This document shows, one piece after another, positions 19,423 to 28,915 of a stretch of DNA of 64,000 nucleotides. The DNA lies in assembly GCA_902618795.1 (NCBI GenBank), contig CACNCF010000001.1, positions 78,895 through 142,894 of the forward strand. The letters are read 5' to 3'. Every line of letters begins with the position of its first letter. Positions within the stretch are counted from its first letter, which is position 1. The notes beneath the pieces are model-generated. The model had not been told where the DNA came from and did not search any database. It worked only from the letters and a program-made list of their open reading frames with translations. The DNA comes from an uncultured Prochlorococcus sp. (GTDB taxonomy: Bacteria > Cyanobacteriota > Cyanobacteriia > PCC-6307 > Cyanobiaceae). A program made the position numbers and the translations under genes.

Positions 19423-19896
19423 TCAAGAAATACTTTCTAAAAAGCCTTTTACAGAGTCTTCTAAAATATCAAGGACATAATCGAAGCCCTCTTCACCTCC
19501 AAAATATGGGTCAGGAACTTCTTGCTCATTAAAAACTGATCTAAAATCTTGTATTTTTTTAATTGATGAAAAATCAGTTGCAGCTGTTCTATTTTTAAGA
19601 TCTTGAATATTTCTAAAATTTGAGTCATCCATCGCAAGAATATAGTTAAATTCGTCAAAATCTTTACTATTAATTTGACGAGCCCTGGATAAGATATTTA
19701 TATCTCTTCTTTCTGCCGCAATTCTCATCCTAGAGTCAGCTTTTTTTCCAATATGCCAACTCCCAGTTCCAGCAGAATCTACAATAAAGCCATCGGTTAA
19801 GCCATTCTTTTCAAGTAGACTTATAAAGATAGCTTCTGCTGCAGGAGACCTACAAATATTTCCCAAACATACAAAAAGAACAGAAATTTTTTTCAT
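19423..19896 (-). CDS. Low-molecular-weight protein tyrosine phosphatase
   Basis: 157 aa; VLFVCLGNICRSPAAEAIF P-loop and VPDPYFGG. Confidence 0.93.
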   Translation of the reverse strand: MKKISVLFVCLGNICRSPAAEAIFISLLEKNGLTDGFIVDSAGTGSWHIGKKADSRMRIAAERRDINILSRARQINSKDFDEFNYILAMDDSNFRNIQDLKNRTAATDFSSIKKIQDFRSVFNEQEVPDPYFGGEEGFDYVLDILEDSVKGFLESIS

Positions 19897-19928
19897 ATGA
19901 TTTCAAATTTCAGTTAATTATAAGACTT

Positions 19929-20690
19929 TTAAGTAGTAAATAAAACTTCTTTAATTAAAGATTCAGTAAATTCTTTACCAAACAAACTCGACAACATTGG
20001 CCTTGCTGGATCGTTATCTCTTCTATAATTCAAATAATTATTTTGACCATTTATTAATTCTTTTTGCAGTTCCATATTGGCTTCTTTGCTTTCGAAAAGA
20101 ATTTCCAAATACAAATCAAGATATTCCTTAAATGAGGTATAAAGCTGATTAGCAATTAAAAAATCACTTCTTTCATCTTTTGGTAATTTTGACCAGATTA
20201 CTCCTGGAGAAAAAAATCTAGCTACATCTGCAGACATTTTTTCAGCTAATGGGAGTGATGAATGACAATGATTTTTGAGTTTTATAAGTTTTGCTAATAA
20301 CTCATTATTGTATTGATTTTGTATTGTTAATGAAGGCTGAAAATCTAATACTAATAAATGACTATTAGGTAGAGAGACAAAATCTACTCCAAAAAATGGG
20401 AGGTTATAAATAGTATTAGGAATAATTAAAAAATTTAAAACAGAATAATTTGGACTATTTATACAAACTGCTCTTGCGAATTTAATTCTTTTTTTATGCG
20501 TTACACCCCAAGTAGATAGATTCACATTTTTTTTTAATTTTTTTGAACCATAAGTTGAATCTCTATAAGAATATTCCGAGGGTATTATTTTTTCTGAACA
20601 GTTATATTTACTTAAATTATTAATTAAATATTTTAGAAAATTATGCCATCTCCAACCTGGCCTGTAAAAAATAGTATCTTGTATTAACAT
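19929..20690 (-). CDS. pebB: Phycoerythrobilin:ferredoxin oxidoreductase
   Basis: 253 aa ferredoxin-dependent bilin reductase ([48 protein letters not shown]), next to pebA and ho1. Confidence 0.88.
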   Translation of the reverse strand: MLIQDTIFYRPGWRWHNFLKYLINNLSKYNCSEKIIPSEYSYRDSTYGSKKLKKNVNLSTWGVTHKKRIKFARAVCINSPNYSVLNFLIIPNTIYNLPFFGVDFVSLPNSHLLVLDFQPSLTIQNQYNNELLAKLIKLKNHCHSSLPLAEKMSADVARFFSPGVIWSKLPKDERSDFLIANQLYTSFKEYLDLYLEILFESKEANMELQKELINGQNNYLNYRRDNDPARPMLSSLFGKEFTESLIKEVLFTT

Positions 20691-21401
20691 TCAATGAATA
20701 ATCTCATTATTTAATGTAAAAAGAAATTTATCGATAAATTTTTTTGTCCATTTTTCGCCAAAAAAAGATTTAAACAATTTATCTGCAGGATCTTTTTCAA
20801 AACTGTATTTATCATATTTAATTTGATTAATCTTTATTTCTTCTGTGTTTAAAAATTTATTAACAGGATTCGATTTATAAATGTTCAAATAATTAATTAC
20901 AAATGAATGGAATATATTATTTAAATCTCTATCAAGATTCAATTTATTTCCTCTACATATAATCACCCATGGGGAAAAATACTTTTTTGAATCATATATA
21001 TTCTTCATTTTATTATTATCAAATGCAGAATATTTTTTCTTAATACTACCTAAACTTGAACAATATTTTTCAAGATACTTACCTTCTTGAATTAAAGGTT
21101 GATAATCTAGTATTGCTAATAACTTTTGAGAAGTTCCAAACCATAAAATATCAGCTCCTAAAATAGGCATTTCACTATTAAAATTTGGATATGCCACAGT
21201 ATTAAATACTTGGAGTTTTTTGCCACCATCTAATCTTGTTATTCGCCACTTTCTATATTCGGGAGATGAAAAAAGCCAATTCTTAATAATATATTTTGAG
21301 TCTTCATTGTGATGTTCTTTAAATTCGCTAGATATTTGTACTTCATGACCATTTAATTCATCAATATTAGTTTTAAGGAAATCAACTAATGAATCAAACA
21401 T
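20691..21401 (-). CDS. pebA: 15,16-dihydrobiliverdin:ferredoxin oxidoreductase
   Basis: 236 aa FDBR family ([51 protein letters not shown]), abutting pebB. Confidence 0.88.
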   Translation of the reverse strand: MFDSLVDFLKTNIDELNGHEVQISSEFKEHHNEDSKYIIKNWLFSSPEYRKWRITRLDGGKKLQVFNTVAYPNFNSEMPILGADILWFGTSQKLLAILDYQPLIQEGKYLEKYCSSLGSIKKKYSAFDNNKMKNIYDSKKYFSPWVIICRGNKLNLDRDLNNIFHSFVINYLNIYKSNPVNKFLNTEEIKINQIKYDKYSFEKDPADKLFKSFFGEKWTKKFIDKFLFTLNNEIIH

Positions 21402-21406
21402 AAATA

Positions 21407-22117
21407 TTAGGTCTCGGTACTTCCTTTCCTGACTTTTTTTGTAATGTAATTGAATACAATCTTGCCTAAAACAGCAATCAAGTTACCTTCAAGCTCCTTA
21501 AACATATTCATATTGTAAGTAAAAGCTTGATTAGCTTCATCAATAATTTGATCAGCAGTCTTTTGATTTATTGGAAGTTGATTCAAAGTAAGGGAATATT
21601 CTTCCTTAAACCTCTTTTCATCAGCAATTAATTCAAACTCATAAAAATTTAAACCATCATTTCCCTGCAAATTTAATGCTTTTTTAGCGATCCTTTTCAA
21701 GATTTGCCCTCCAGATAAATCTCCTATATAGCGAGTGTAGTGATGACCAACTAATAGCTCTGGTGAATTTTTTGCGACCTCTCGGATTCTTTCAACGTAT
21801 TCTTTTGCTGAGCGAGAAATATTAATTTCATTCTTCCAGTTTTCACCAAAATAAAATTTAAGATCATTTACAAGAGTTTCTTTCCTATATAACGATTTAA
21901 AACCTATAGGTTTTATTACGGGATGTTCCTCATTGACTAGTCTTTCAATTTCTTCTTCCATAGCTTCATAAACAAAATATAAATCACTAATTAATTTTCT
22001 ATAAGATTTTTTTTCAACAACTCCTTTTAAAAAACAAGCCACAAAGCCAGTATTTTCTGCCATAGAGTGAGATTTTTTTGTCCCTTCTCTTAATTGTCCT
22101 GCAAGAGCAACTGCCAT
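21407..22117 (-). CDS. ho1: Heme oxygenase
   Basis: 236 aa; [46 protein letters not shown]. Confidence 0.95.
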   Translation of the reverse strand: MAVALAGQLREGTKKSHSMAENTGFVACFLKGVVEKKSYRKLISDLYFVYEAMEEEIERLVNEEHPVIKPIGFKSLYRKETLVNDLKFYFGENWKNEINISRSAKEYVERIREVAKNSPELLVGHHYTRYIGDLSGGQILKRIAKKALNLQGNDGLNFYEFELIADEKRFKEEYSLTLNQLPINQKTADQIIDEANQAFTYNMNMFKELEGNLIAVLGKIVFNYITKKVRKGSTET

Positions 22118-22174
22118 ATATTTTGAATTATTTTTGTAAGTGTATTTAATCTACAAGGAAAATACAAAAAACAG

Positions 22175-22606
22175 CTAATTTTTGTTACCAGTAGATGTTG
22201 TAGAGAATAGCTTATAAAGTTCTTTGCAAACCAAAAAAAGGTTATCTTTTTGTTTCTTTTGCGGTAGATGAGTGCCAGTCATTTCCCAATCACCGATGGT
22301 AGCCACTCTCCATCTCTCGGAGGGAACAATCATACCTCGCATTATTATTCCCAATAACTTAGGAACTCTGCCTTTATTATCATTTTCAATTCTTAATTGT
22401 AAGAGTATTGCTCTACACTCAATAAGAGGACTCCAACCAGGGAAATGAAAGGCAAAATCGATAGTATCTTGCATGGATTCATTATTTGAATTGTCCCAGG
22501 GACTAAAGTTTACGCTTGCGTCTGGAAAATATTTCCGAAACAAAGCTGCAGTGGAAGCAATTTTATTAGCTATTTCAACATTACTTACATTTGAACTCGC
22601 ATTCAT
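22175..22606 (-). CDS. Conserved hypothetical protein
   Basis: 143 aa soluble ORF upstream of the bilin operon on the same strand; cyanobacterial-type composition, no recognised domain. Confidence 0.65.
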   Translation of the reverse strand: MNASSNVSNVEIANKIASTAALFRKYFPDASVNFSPWDNSNNESMQDTIDFAFHFPGWSPLIECRAILLQLRIENDNKGRVPKLLGIIMRGMIVPSERWRVATIGDWEMTGTHLPQKKQKDNLFLVCKELYKLFSTTSTGNKN

Positions 22607-22816
22607 AAGTAGCTGAGTATTTTTTTGAAAATGACATAATTTGCTTTAACTTGCTTATTAACTACTTTTTCTTTTAATAAAGATGTTGAAATGCTGATCA
22701 ATAAACTATTCTCTATTCACATTTGAATAAAAAATTTCTAGGTTTTGAAGAAAATAACTCATCGCAAATTACAATACGAGGAGCTTCAATGAGTTAACTT
22801 TTATTATATCAATGCT

Positions 22817-24241
22817 ATGCCAAAATTTGAAAAATTAACTTTACCTAATGAAGGCGAAATAATAACTTTTAATCAAGGCAAACCTAATGTTCCTAATAAT
22901 CCAATTGTCCCATTTATTAGGGGTGATGGTACTGGAGTTGATATTTGGCCTGCAACTCAAATCGTTCTTGATTCAGCGATTAAAAAAAGCTATGGAGATG
23001 AAAGGAAAATTAATTGGTTTAAAGTCTATGCAGGCGATGAAGCTTGTGAACTTTATGGAACATATAACTACCTCCCTCAAGATACTATTGAAGCAATTAA
23101 ACACTTTGGTGTAGCCATTAAAGGTCCTTTAACCACTCCCATCGGTGGAGGTATTAGATCTCTTAATGTTGCATTAAGGCAAATATTTGATTTATATAGC
23201 TGTGTTAGACCATGCAAATATTATTCAGGAACTCCAAGCCCTCACAAAAATCCTCAAAATTTAGACGTTATTGTTTATAGAGAAAATACTGAGGATATCT
23301 ACATGGGAATTGAATGGGAAGCGGAGGATAATAATTGTCTTGAATTAATTAATCACTTAAATAACATTGTCATACCAAAAAGTAAAAATTTAAAAAATAG
23401 ATCAATTCCAGACGGATCAGGTATTGGAATAAAACCGGTGAGTAAATCTGGTAGCCAAAGGCATATTAGAAAAGCTATTGAACATGCCAAAAGATTATCA
23501 GGAGACAAAAGGCATGTGACTCTTGTTCATAAAGGGAATATTATGAAATATACAGAAGGTGCATTTAGAGATTGGGGATATGAATTAGCAGTAAATGAAT
23601 TTAGAGAAGATTGCATTACAGAAAGAGAAAGCTGGATTTTAGATAATATTCAAAAAAATCCAGAAATTACAATTGAAAATAATGCTCGAAAAATTGAACC
23701 AGGTTTTAACAAGCTTACAAATAACAAAAAAGCATTTATTTGCGAAGAAATTAAAGAAGTTATTGCATCAATATCAAATTCTCACGGAGATGGGAAATGG
23801 AGAAAACTTATTCTTGTTGATGATCGGATAGCTGATAGTATATTTCAACAAATTCAAACTAGACCTCAAGAATATTCAATTCTTGCAACCTTAAACCTCA
23901 ATGGAGACTATGTTTCTGATGCAGCTGCAGCAATTGTTGGTGGCCTAGGTATGGCTCCTGGAGCAAATATTGGAGATAACGCAGCAATTTTCGAAGCTAC
24001 GCACGGTACCGCACCAAAACATGCAGGCTTAAATAAGATTAATCCAGGCTCAGTAATTCTTAGTGGTGTAATGATGCTTGAATATTTTGGTTGGGATGAG
24101 GCAGCTAACTTAATTACTAATGGTTTAAGTAAGGCAATAGAGCAAAAAAAAGTCACTTATGATCTAGCACGTTTAATGGAACCTAAAGTTGAGCCATTAT
24201 CCTGCAGCAGATTTGCTGAAGAAATTATTTCAAATTTCTAA
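22817..24241 (+). CDS. icd: Isocitrate dehydrogenase (NADP+)
   Basis: 474 aa; IPFIRGDGTGVDIWPA-type motif, VYRENTEDIYMGIEW, LVHKGNIMKYTEGAFRDWGYEL, NGDYVSDAAAAIVGGLGMAPGANIGD. Confidence 0.96.
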   Translation: MPKFEKLTLPNEGEIITFNQGKPNVPNNPIVPFIRGDGTGVDIWPATQIVLDSAIKKSYGDERKINWFKVYAGDEACELYGTYNYLPQDTIEAIKHFGVAIKGPLTTPIGGGIRSLNVALRQIFDLYSCVRPCKYYSGTPSPHKNPQNLDVIVYRENTEDIYMGIEWEAEDNNCLELINHLNNIVIPKSKNLKNRSIPDGSGIGIKPVSKSGSQRHIRKAIEHAKRLSGDKRHVTLVHKGNIMKYTEGAFRDWGYELAVNEFREDCITERESWILDNIQKNPEITIENNARKIEPGFNKLTNNKKAFICEEIKEVIASISNSHGDGKWRKLILVDDRIADSIFQQIQTRPQEYSILATLNLNGDYVSDAAAAIVGGLGMAPGANIGDNAAIFEATHGTAPKHAGLNKINPGSVILSGVMMLEYFGWDEAANLITNGLSKAIEQKKVTYDLARLMEPKVEPLSCSRFAEEIISNF

Positions 24242-24250
24242 ATTTAAAAA

Positions 24251-25594
24251 TTAATTTTTTTTTTCAAAAACTTTCCAAATATTCACAAGTGAATCTTTAG
24301 TTCCAATGTTTCCAGGATGTGTAACAATAGGAAGTTTTTCGTCATTTTTTAGGTTACAAGTCACTACTGAAATACCTGTTAAAATCTGTCCCTCAAGATA
24401 AACATAATCTGCATTAAGTCCATTACTAAGAATCATATTTGTTGTTATTCCTCCTTTTGAAATCAAATATCCTATTTCATATTTCAAATCTGCGACTAAT
24501 TCAGCTATAAAACAAGAAAGTGAATTATAAAAATTAAATTGTTCAGAATAATCTAAGGACATAAATTTTCTTGAAGTAAACAATACAGGAGTTTTTCCTT
24601 TCTCAAAAGAAAATCTAATTTCTTTTAAAAATTTATTTTTAAACAAATACCTTTGCTTATGATTATTTTCTGATGAAGAAATTTTAAAGAATTCAAAAAC
24701 ATCTAATTCAATTGGATTGCAATTAGTTATCTCTAATAAATTTTGCAATTGTATTGTTGAAAGTTCTACATAAGATCCAACAATTATCAGTCCTGGAAGA
24801 AAACTCTTTTCTTTATTTCTAATCCTTAAATTTGAGAAAAATATTTCACTTAGAGAGACACTTTTTTTCTCAGAAATTGAACTTATAAAACTTGCTGCAG
24901 TTCGAAAAAGGAATTTTTTTTGTGTAATTAATTTTTTAATTACTAAAGAAAATTTTTTTAGTTGAGAATAATTTTCAACATCTACAATTACATGTTTATT
25001 ATTCTTCAAGTTCTTTAATTTTTTAAAAACAATATTATTTTCTTCATCATTTAGCATTTCGATATCTGACACCAAAAGATTCTGAATATCTTCAAAATTT
25101 ATTTGCGATTTACTCTGCTGAAATAAAAGATTCTTGACATTACTTGTCTCATATCCAAAAATTTTATCTGTTGCAAAAATTGTTTGACTAATAGGAGTTT
25201 TATCAACAAAATGTAATCCATTAATTGTTAATCTTTTACCCTCTATAAAAGCTGGAACATGAAAAGTAGCATCAAAAGGACCTAAGCAACTATTAAGGGC
25301 ACTTGGCTCTAAAAAGTTATGTCCTCGAAGAGTAGAGTCTCCTCTACTTATAAAAATAATTTCTTCTTCATAGGTTTGAGAAGCAATTACAGTCTTAAGA
25401 TTTTTACAAATTTCTTCTATTGTTAATTTCGCATCATTTTCCGATAGTGACCTTGTATTAGCCAAAATAAAAAATAAATTAGATTGAGATTCAAAACCTT
25501 TGATTAAAGTTGAGCAGTCCCACTTAAGCAGTAATAAGCAATCATGCACAGTTTGAGAGCCTGTGGGATCATCATCTATAACGACAAATTTCAT
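24251..25594 (-). CDS. Four-carbon acid sugar kinase family protein (OtnK/DUF1537-like)
   Basis: 447 aa; IDDDPTGSQTVHDCLLLL, ISRGDSTLRGHNFLEP, ISKGGITTNMILS. Confidence 0.75.
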   Translation of the reverse strand: MKFVVIDDDPTGSQTVHDCLLLLKWDCSTLIKGFESQSNLFFILANTRSLSENDAKLTIEEICKNLKTVIASQTYEEEIIFISRGDSTLRGHNFLEPSALNSCLGPFDATFHVPAFIEGKRLTINGLHFVDKTPISQTIFATDKIFGYETSNVKNLLFQQSKSQINFEDIQNLLVSDIEMLNDEENNIVFKKLKNLKNNKHVIVDVENYSQLKKFSLVIKKLITQKKFLFRTAASFISSISEKKSVSLSEIFFSNLRIRNKEKSFLPGLIIVGSYVELSTIQLQNLLEITNCNPIELDVFEFFKISSSENNHKQRYLFKNKFLKEIRFSFEKGKTPVLFTSRKFMSLDYSEQFNFYNSLSCFIAELVADLKYEIGYLISKGGITTNMILSNGLNADYVYLEGQILTGISVVTCNLKNDEKLPIVTHPGNIGTKDSLVNIWKVFEKKN

Positions 25595-25607
25595 AAGTAT
25601 TGCATAA

Positions 25608-26462
25608 TTACTTAAGAGATTTTATTTGTATTGAGGCATTTAAAATTTTACTATCATTTGAGGGAATCGTAATGTTTCTAAATCCATCAACAAAAGAATT
25701 TCGGGGACTAGTCCAAGGTTCGAGACATATCATTCTTCTCGGGGGATCACTCCAAATAACGCCTAAATCAAAAGGATATGGATGATTTAAAATTACCTCT
25801 CTTTTAAAAATTTTATCTCGAAAAGAGCTTCTACCGGAAGTATACATAAGTAGATCAACTCCTAAATTAATTTTGTTTAATTCATCCGAAGTATTACTTA
25901 TGATGTTTTTTTCTTGATCCTGACAATTAAGTGGATTTTCAATAAACTCTAAATTTTTGAAATCTGAAATATTAAAATAAGGATGCAAGCCAAAATTTAT
26001 AGGCATAGCAAAGTCTGTTTTATTATTGATTGTAATTTTAAATTCTAAACATTTAATTTTTAAGTTAACTTCAATTCTTAGTTCAAAATCGAAAGGATAA
26101 TATTTTTTAGTTTTTTTAGATTCATTTAAAAATAAACTTAAAGATTTTTCATTTTCATTAAAAGAGTGTTGCCATTGCAAATCCCTAGCGAAACCATGTT
26201 GTGTTAGTTGCCAATACTCTTTTCCAAATACTGAACTAGTAGTATTAAGATTTCCACAAATTGGGAAAAGAATTGGAATACCGCCCCTAATACTTTTTGT
26301 CTTATCCATAAATCTTTTTTCATCGAAATAAAGTATCTCTTTACCATCCGAAACCCAATTTGTAATAACACCACCTCTTCCAGGACAAAATTTAATGTAG
26401 TTTTTTTGATCTAATTGAAAGACAAAAATTCCTTGGTCCTTATTAAATGATTCAAGTTTCAC
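25608..26462 (-). CDS. Aldose 1-epimerase / galactose mutarotase-like protein
   Basis: 284 aa; IRGGIPILFPICGNL, QHGFARDLQW, FGLHPYFNISD, WSDPPRRMICLEPWTSPRN. Confidence 0.85.
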   Translation of the reverse strand: MKLESFNKDQGIFVFQLDQKNYIKFCPGRGGVITNWVSDGKEILYFDEKRFMDKTKSIRGGIPILFPICGNLNTTSSVFGKEYWQLTQHGFARDLQWQHSFNENEKSLSLFLNESKKTKKYYPFDFELRIEVNLKIKCLEFKITINNKTDFAMPINFGLHPYFNISDFKNLEFIENPLNCQDQEKNIISNTSDELNKINLGVDLLMYTSGRSSFRDKIFKREVILNHPYPFDLGVIWSDPPRRMICLEPWTSPRNSFVDGFRNITIPSNDSKILNASIQIKSLK

Positions 26463-26471
26463 TTTTATTAC

Positions 26472-27371
26472 TTAAAGAGAATCAACCCAATCCAAAATAT
26501 GCTGATTAACTAATTCAGGCATTTCGTCATGAGGACAATGTCCTGCATCAAGAATAATTTCTTTTGTATTCTTTGGTGTAAATTTTTTATATAGATTTCT
26601 TTTTTTTGGAGTGTTCATCCATGGATCTTTCCCTCCCCAGAGAAGTAATAATGGTGAATCGAGTTTTGCAAACAACTTATCCAACGGCAATCCCTGAGGA
26701 CCTGATGGGTTAAATACACTTCTAAAAACATTAAAAGCTCCGAAATCTAGAGAAGGCTTCCTTATTGACTCAACTAAAAAATCATCAACATTTTTTTTAT
26801 CAACATAAACTTGATTCAAAGTTTTTTTAATATTTTTTGGATTTCTCATATTCTCAAAAATCAAACGTTGAAGAACAATATTTTTCAAAAATATGCCAGC
26901 AACTGTTTCAATTGAAGTTTGCAACATATTCTTTTTAATAGTTTTTTCTTCACTAAAATATCCAGCAGCATTAAGTAAGATCACTCCTGCGTTTAGCTCA
27001 TTTAATTCTGCGCCAGCTGCTAATGCAGCATAACCACCTAATGAATTTCCAACAACAATTGTAGGTTTTTTTATTTTCTCTTTTACATAAGCGACAACCT
27101 GATCTTTCCATAAAGATCCTGAGTATTCTACGTCTTGAGGCTTAGGACTTTTTCCAAAACCTAGTAAATCCATTGCATGAACTTCGTATTTTGTACTCAA
27201 AACAGGGATATTAAATCTCCAATGATCTGTAGAAGCACCGAAACCATGAATTAATAAAATTGCACATTCTTTTACTGTTTGCTCAGGCTTAGCGGAAACT
27301 GTATGAATTGGGTAATTTAAAAAATTCCAGTTATAATTCACATCACTATCTATCAGAGCTGACTTTTCCAT
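26472..27371 (-). CDS. Alpha/beta hydrolase
   Basis: 299 aa; LLIHGFGASTDHWR, VVGNSLGGYAALAAG nucleophile elbow, LWGGKDPW, AGHCPHDE. Confidence 0.9.
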   Translation of the reverse strand: MEKSALIDSDVNYNWNFLNYPIHTVSAKPEQTVKECAILLIHGFGASTDHWRFNIPVLSTKYEVHAMDLLGFGKSPKPQDVEYSGSLWKDQVVAYVKEKIKKPTIVVGNSLGGYAALAAGAELNELNAGVILLNAAGYFSEEKTIKKNMLQTSIETVAGIFLKNIVLQRLIFENMRNPKNIKKTLNQVYVDKKNVDDFLVESIRKPSLDFGAFNVFRSVFNPSGPQGLPLDKLFAKLDSPLLLLWGGKDPWMNTPKKRNLYKKFTPKNTKEIILDAGHCPHDEMPELVNQHILDWVDSL

Positions 27372-27414
27372 TCATTGAAAATTCTATCTTAGTTGATTCT
27401 AATAAACTTATTTC

Positions 27415-28782
27415 CTAAAGAAGACCCACAGGATCAGCTGCAACATCATCTGAAATTTTATTGCCATCATTTGGTGGCTTATCTTTTAGAACAATTCTTA
27501 AGAGTACAGGTGCAAGAAATGTAGTTCCTATAACCATTAATAAAATAGCTGCTTCAAGAGAAGGAGTTAATAACTTAGCGCTTGTTCCTAGCCCAAGAAA
27601 AATTAAACCAACCTCTCCTCTAGGCATCATACCCAAACCGACAACTAATCTATTTGTAGGTTTATCACTTGAAAATACCCATCCGGCTGCAATTTTCCCG
27701 ATAATCGCAACAACTAATAAAAATCCTGCAACTACAAGAGCTGATCTGCTTGTTGGATCAAGTGGATTGATAACAGATAAATCCATTCCAGCTCCAACTA
27801 ATACAAAGAAAATAGTTGCGAATAAGGAAACCAAAGGTAAAACAGATTGTTGTATTGCATGATTATTTTTAGAACTACTAAGAATCAATCCAGCAGCAAA
27901 AGCCCCTAAAGCAGCTTCCAATCCAATGGCTGTTGCCACGAAACAACACAATACAAGAATCACAAAAGAAGCTACCACCACGGCTCCAGGAGCCTTTAAT
28001 CTATCTAATAACCAATCAAAACCTGGAGCAGCTGTTCTACTCAATGCAATAGCAGCAATAACAAACACTACAGCTGCTGCAACTAATTTAATAATAGGAG
28101 CAATTTCTAAAGTACCACCGGCGGCAAGGGCGACTACAACTGCCAGAATAACAATTCCCAAAATATCGTCTAACACTGCTGCACCAATAACAATCTGTCC
28201 TTCTCTAGTTTTCAAATATCCCAATTCACCGAAAACACTTGCAGTAATTCCTATACTTGTAGCTGTCATAGATGCTCCCGCAAAAACTGCTGGAATTAGA
28301 TCTACTTGGAAAATAAACATTAATCCAAAAGTTCCAAACGCAAACGGTAAAATTACGCCAGCCATAGCAACAGTAAAAGCCTGAGCACCGACAGCTACCA
28401 ATTCCTCTAACTCACTTTCTAAACCTGTTAAAAATAAAAGTGCATATAAACCAAGTGTTGCTACTGCCTGAAGCGATGGAAAACTTTCGAAATAAACATC
28501 AGGGACAGCTTCCGGGGGGATTGAAGCTAGTGAACTAATAAGATTTACAAGTCCCTCATTTAGTTCAGTTCCAGCTGAGGGCGGTATTAATAAATGGAAT
28601 CCAGATGCCCCTATTACAACCCCTGCGAGAAGCTCGCCTACTATGGTTGGCAAACTTAGTCTTACTAATACTTCTGCTAATGCTCTTGCAGCTAAAAATA
28701 TCAATAGAAACCTTATAACTCCTATCAACGTTTCAGCAACTTCTAAATCATGCGCACTTAATTCAGCAAGTAAAGAGTACAT
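27415..28782 (-). CDS. Cation:proton antiporter, CPA2 family
   Basis: 455 aa; LSLPTIVGELLAGVVIGASGFHLL, AGASMTATSIGITASVFGELG, AALGAFAAGLILSSS, MMPRGEVGLIFLGLG. Confidence 0.92.
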   Translation of the reverse strand: MYSLLAELSAHDLEVAETLIGVIRFLLIFLAARALAEVLVRLSLPTIVGELLAGVVIGASGFHLLIPPSAGTELNEGLVNLISSLASIPPEAVPDVYFESFPSLQAVATLGLYALLFLTGLESELEELVAVGAQAFTVAMAGVILPFAFGTFGLMFIFQVDLIPAVFAGASMTATSIGITASVFGELGYLKTREGQIVIGAAVLDDILGIVILAVVVALAAGGTLEIAPIIKLVAAAVVFVIAAIALSRTAAPGFDWLLDRLKAPGAVVVASFVILVLCCFVATAIGLEAALGAFAAGLILSSSKNNHAIQQSVLPLVSLFATIFFVLVGAGMDLSVINPLDPTSRSALVVAGFLLVVAIIGKIAAGWVFSSDKPTNRLVVGLGMMPRGEVGLIFLGLGTSAKLLTPSLEAAILLMVIGTTFLAPVLLRIVLKDKPPNDGNKISDDVAADPVGLL

Positions 28783-28915
28783 TTAAGTGTAAAAAAATAA
28801 ACTACCTAATTGGAAGATAGTTTATTGAGGGCCCACTTTAAGAAATATGTAAGAAAAAAGCAAAAATACTCAACAAGTGTGGATCTGAAGTTACAACAAA
28901 GAAATTTTCTAAAAA

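Noticed and set aside
27461-28384. Two long plus-strand ORFs (133 and 152 aa) opposite the antiporter
   Set aside because: Antisense to a confident CPA2 antiporter gene; low-complexity Ala/Thr-rich translation typical of shadow ORFs.
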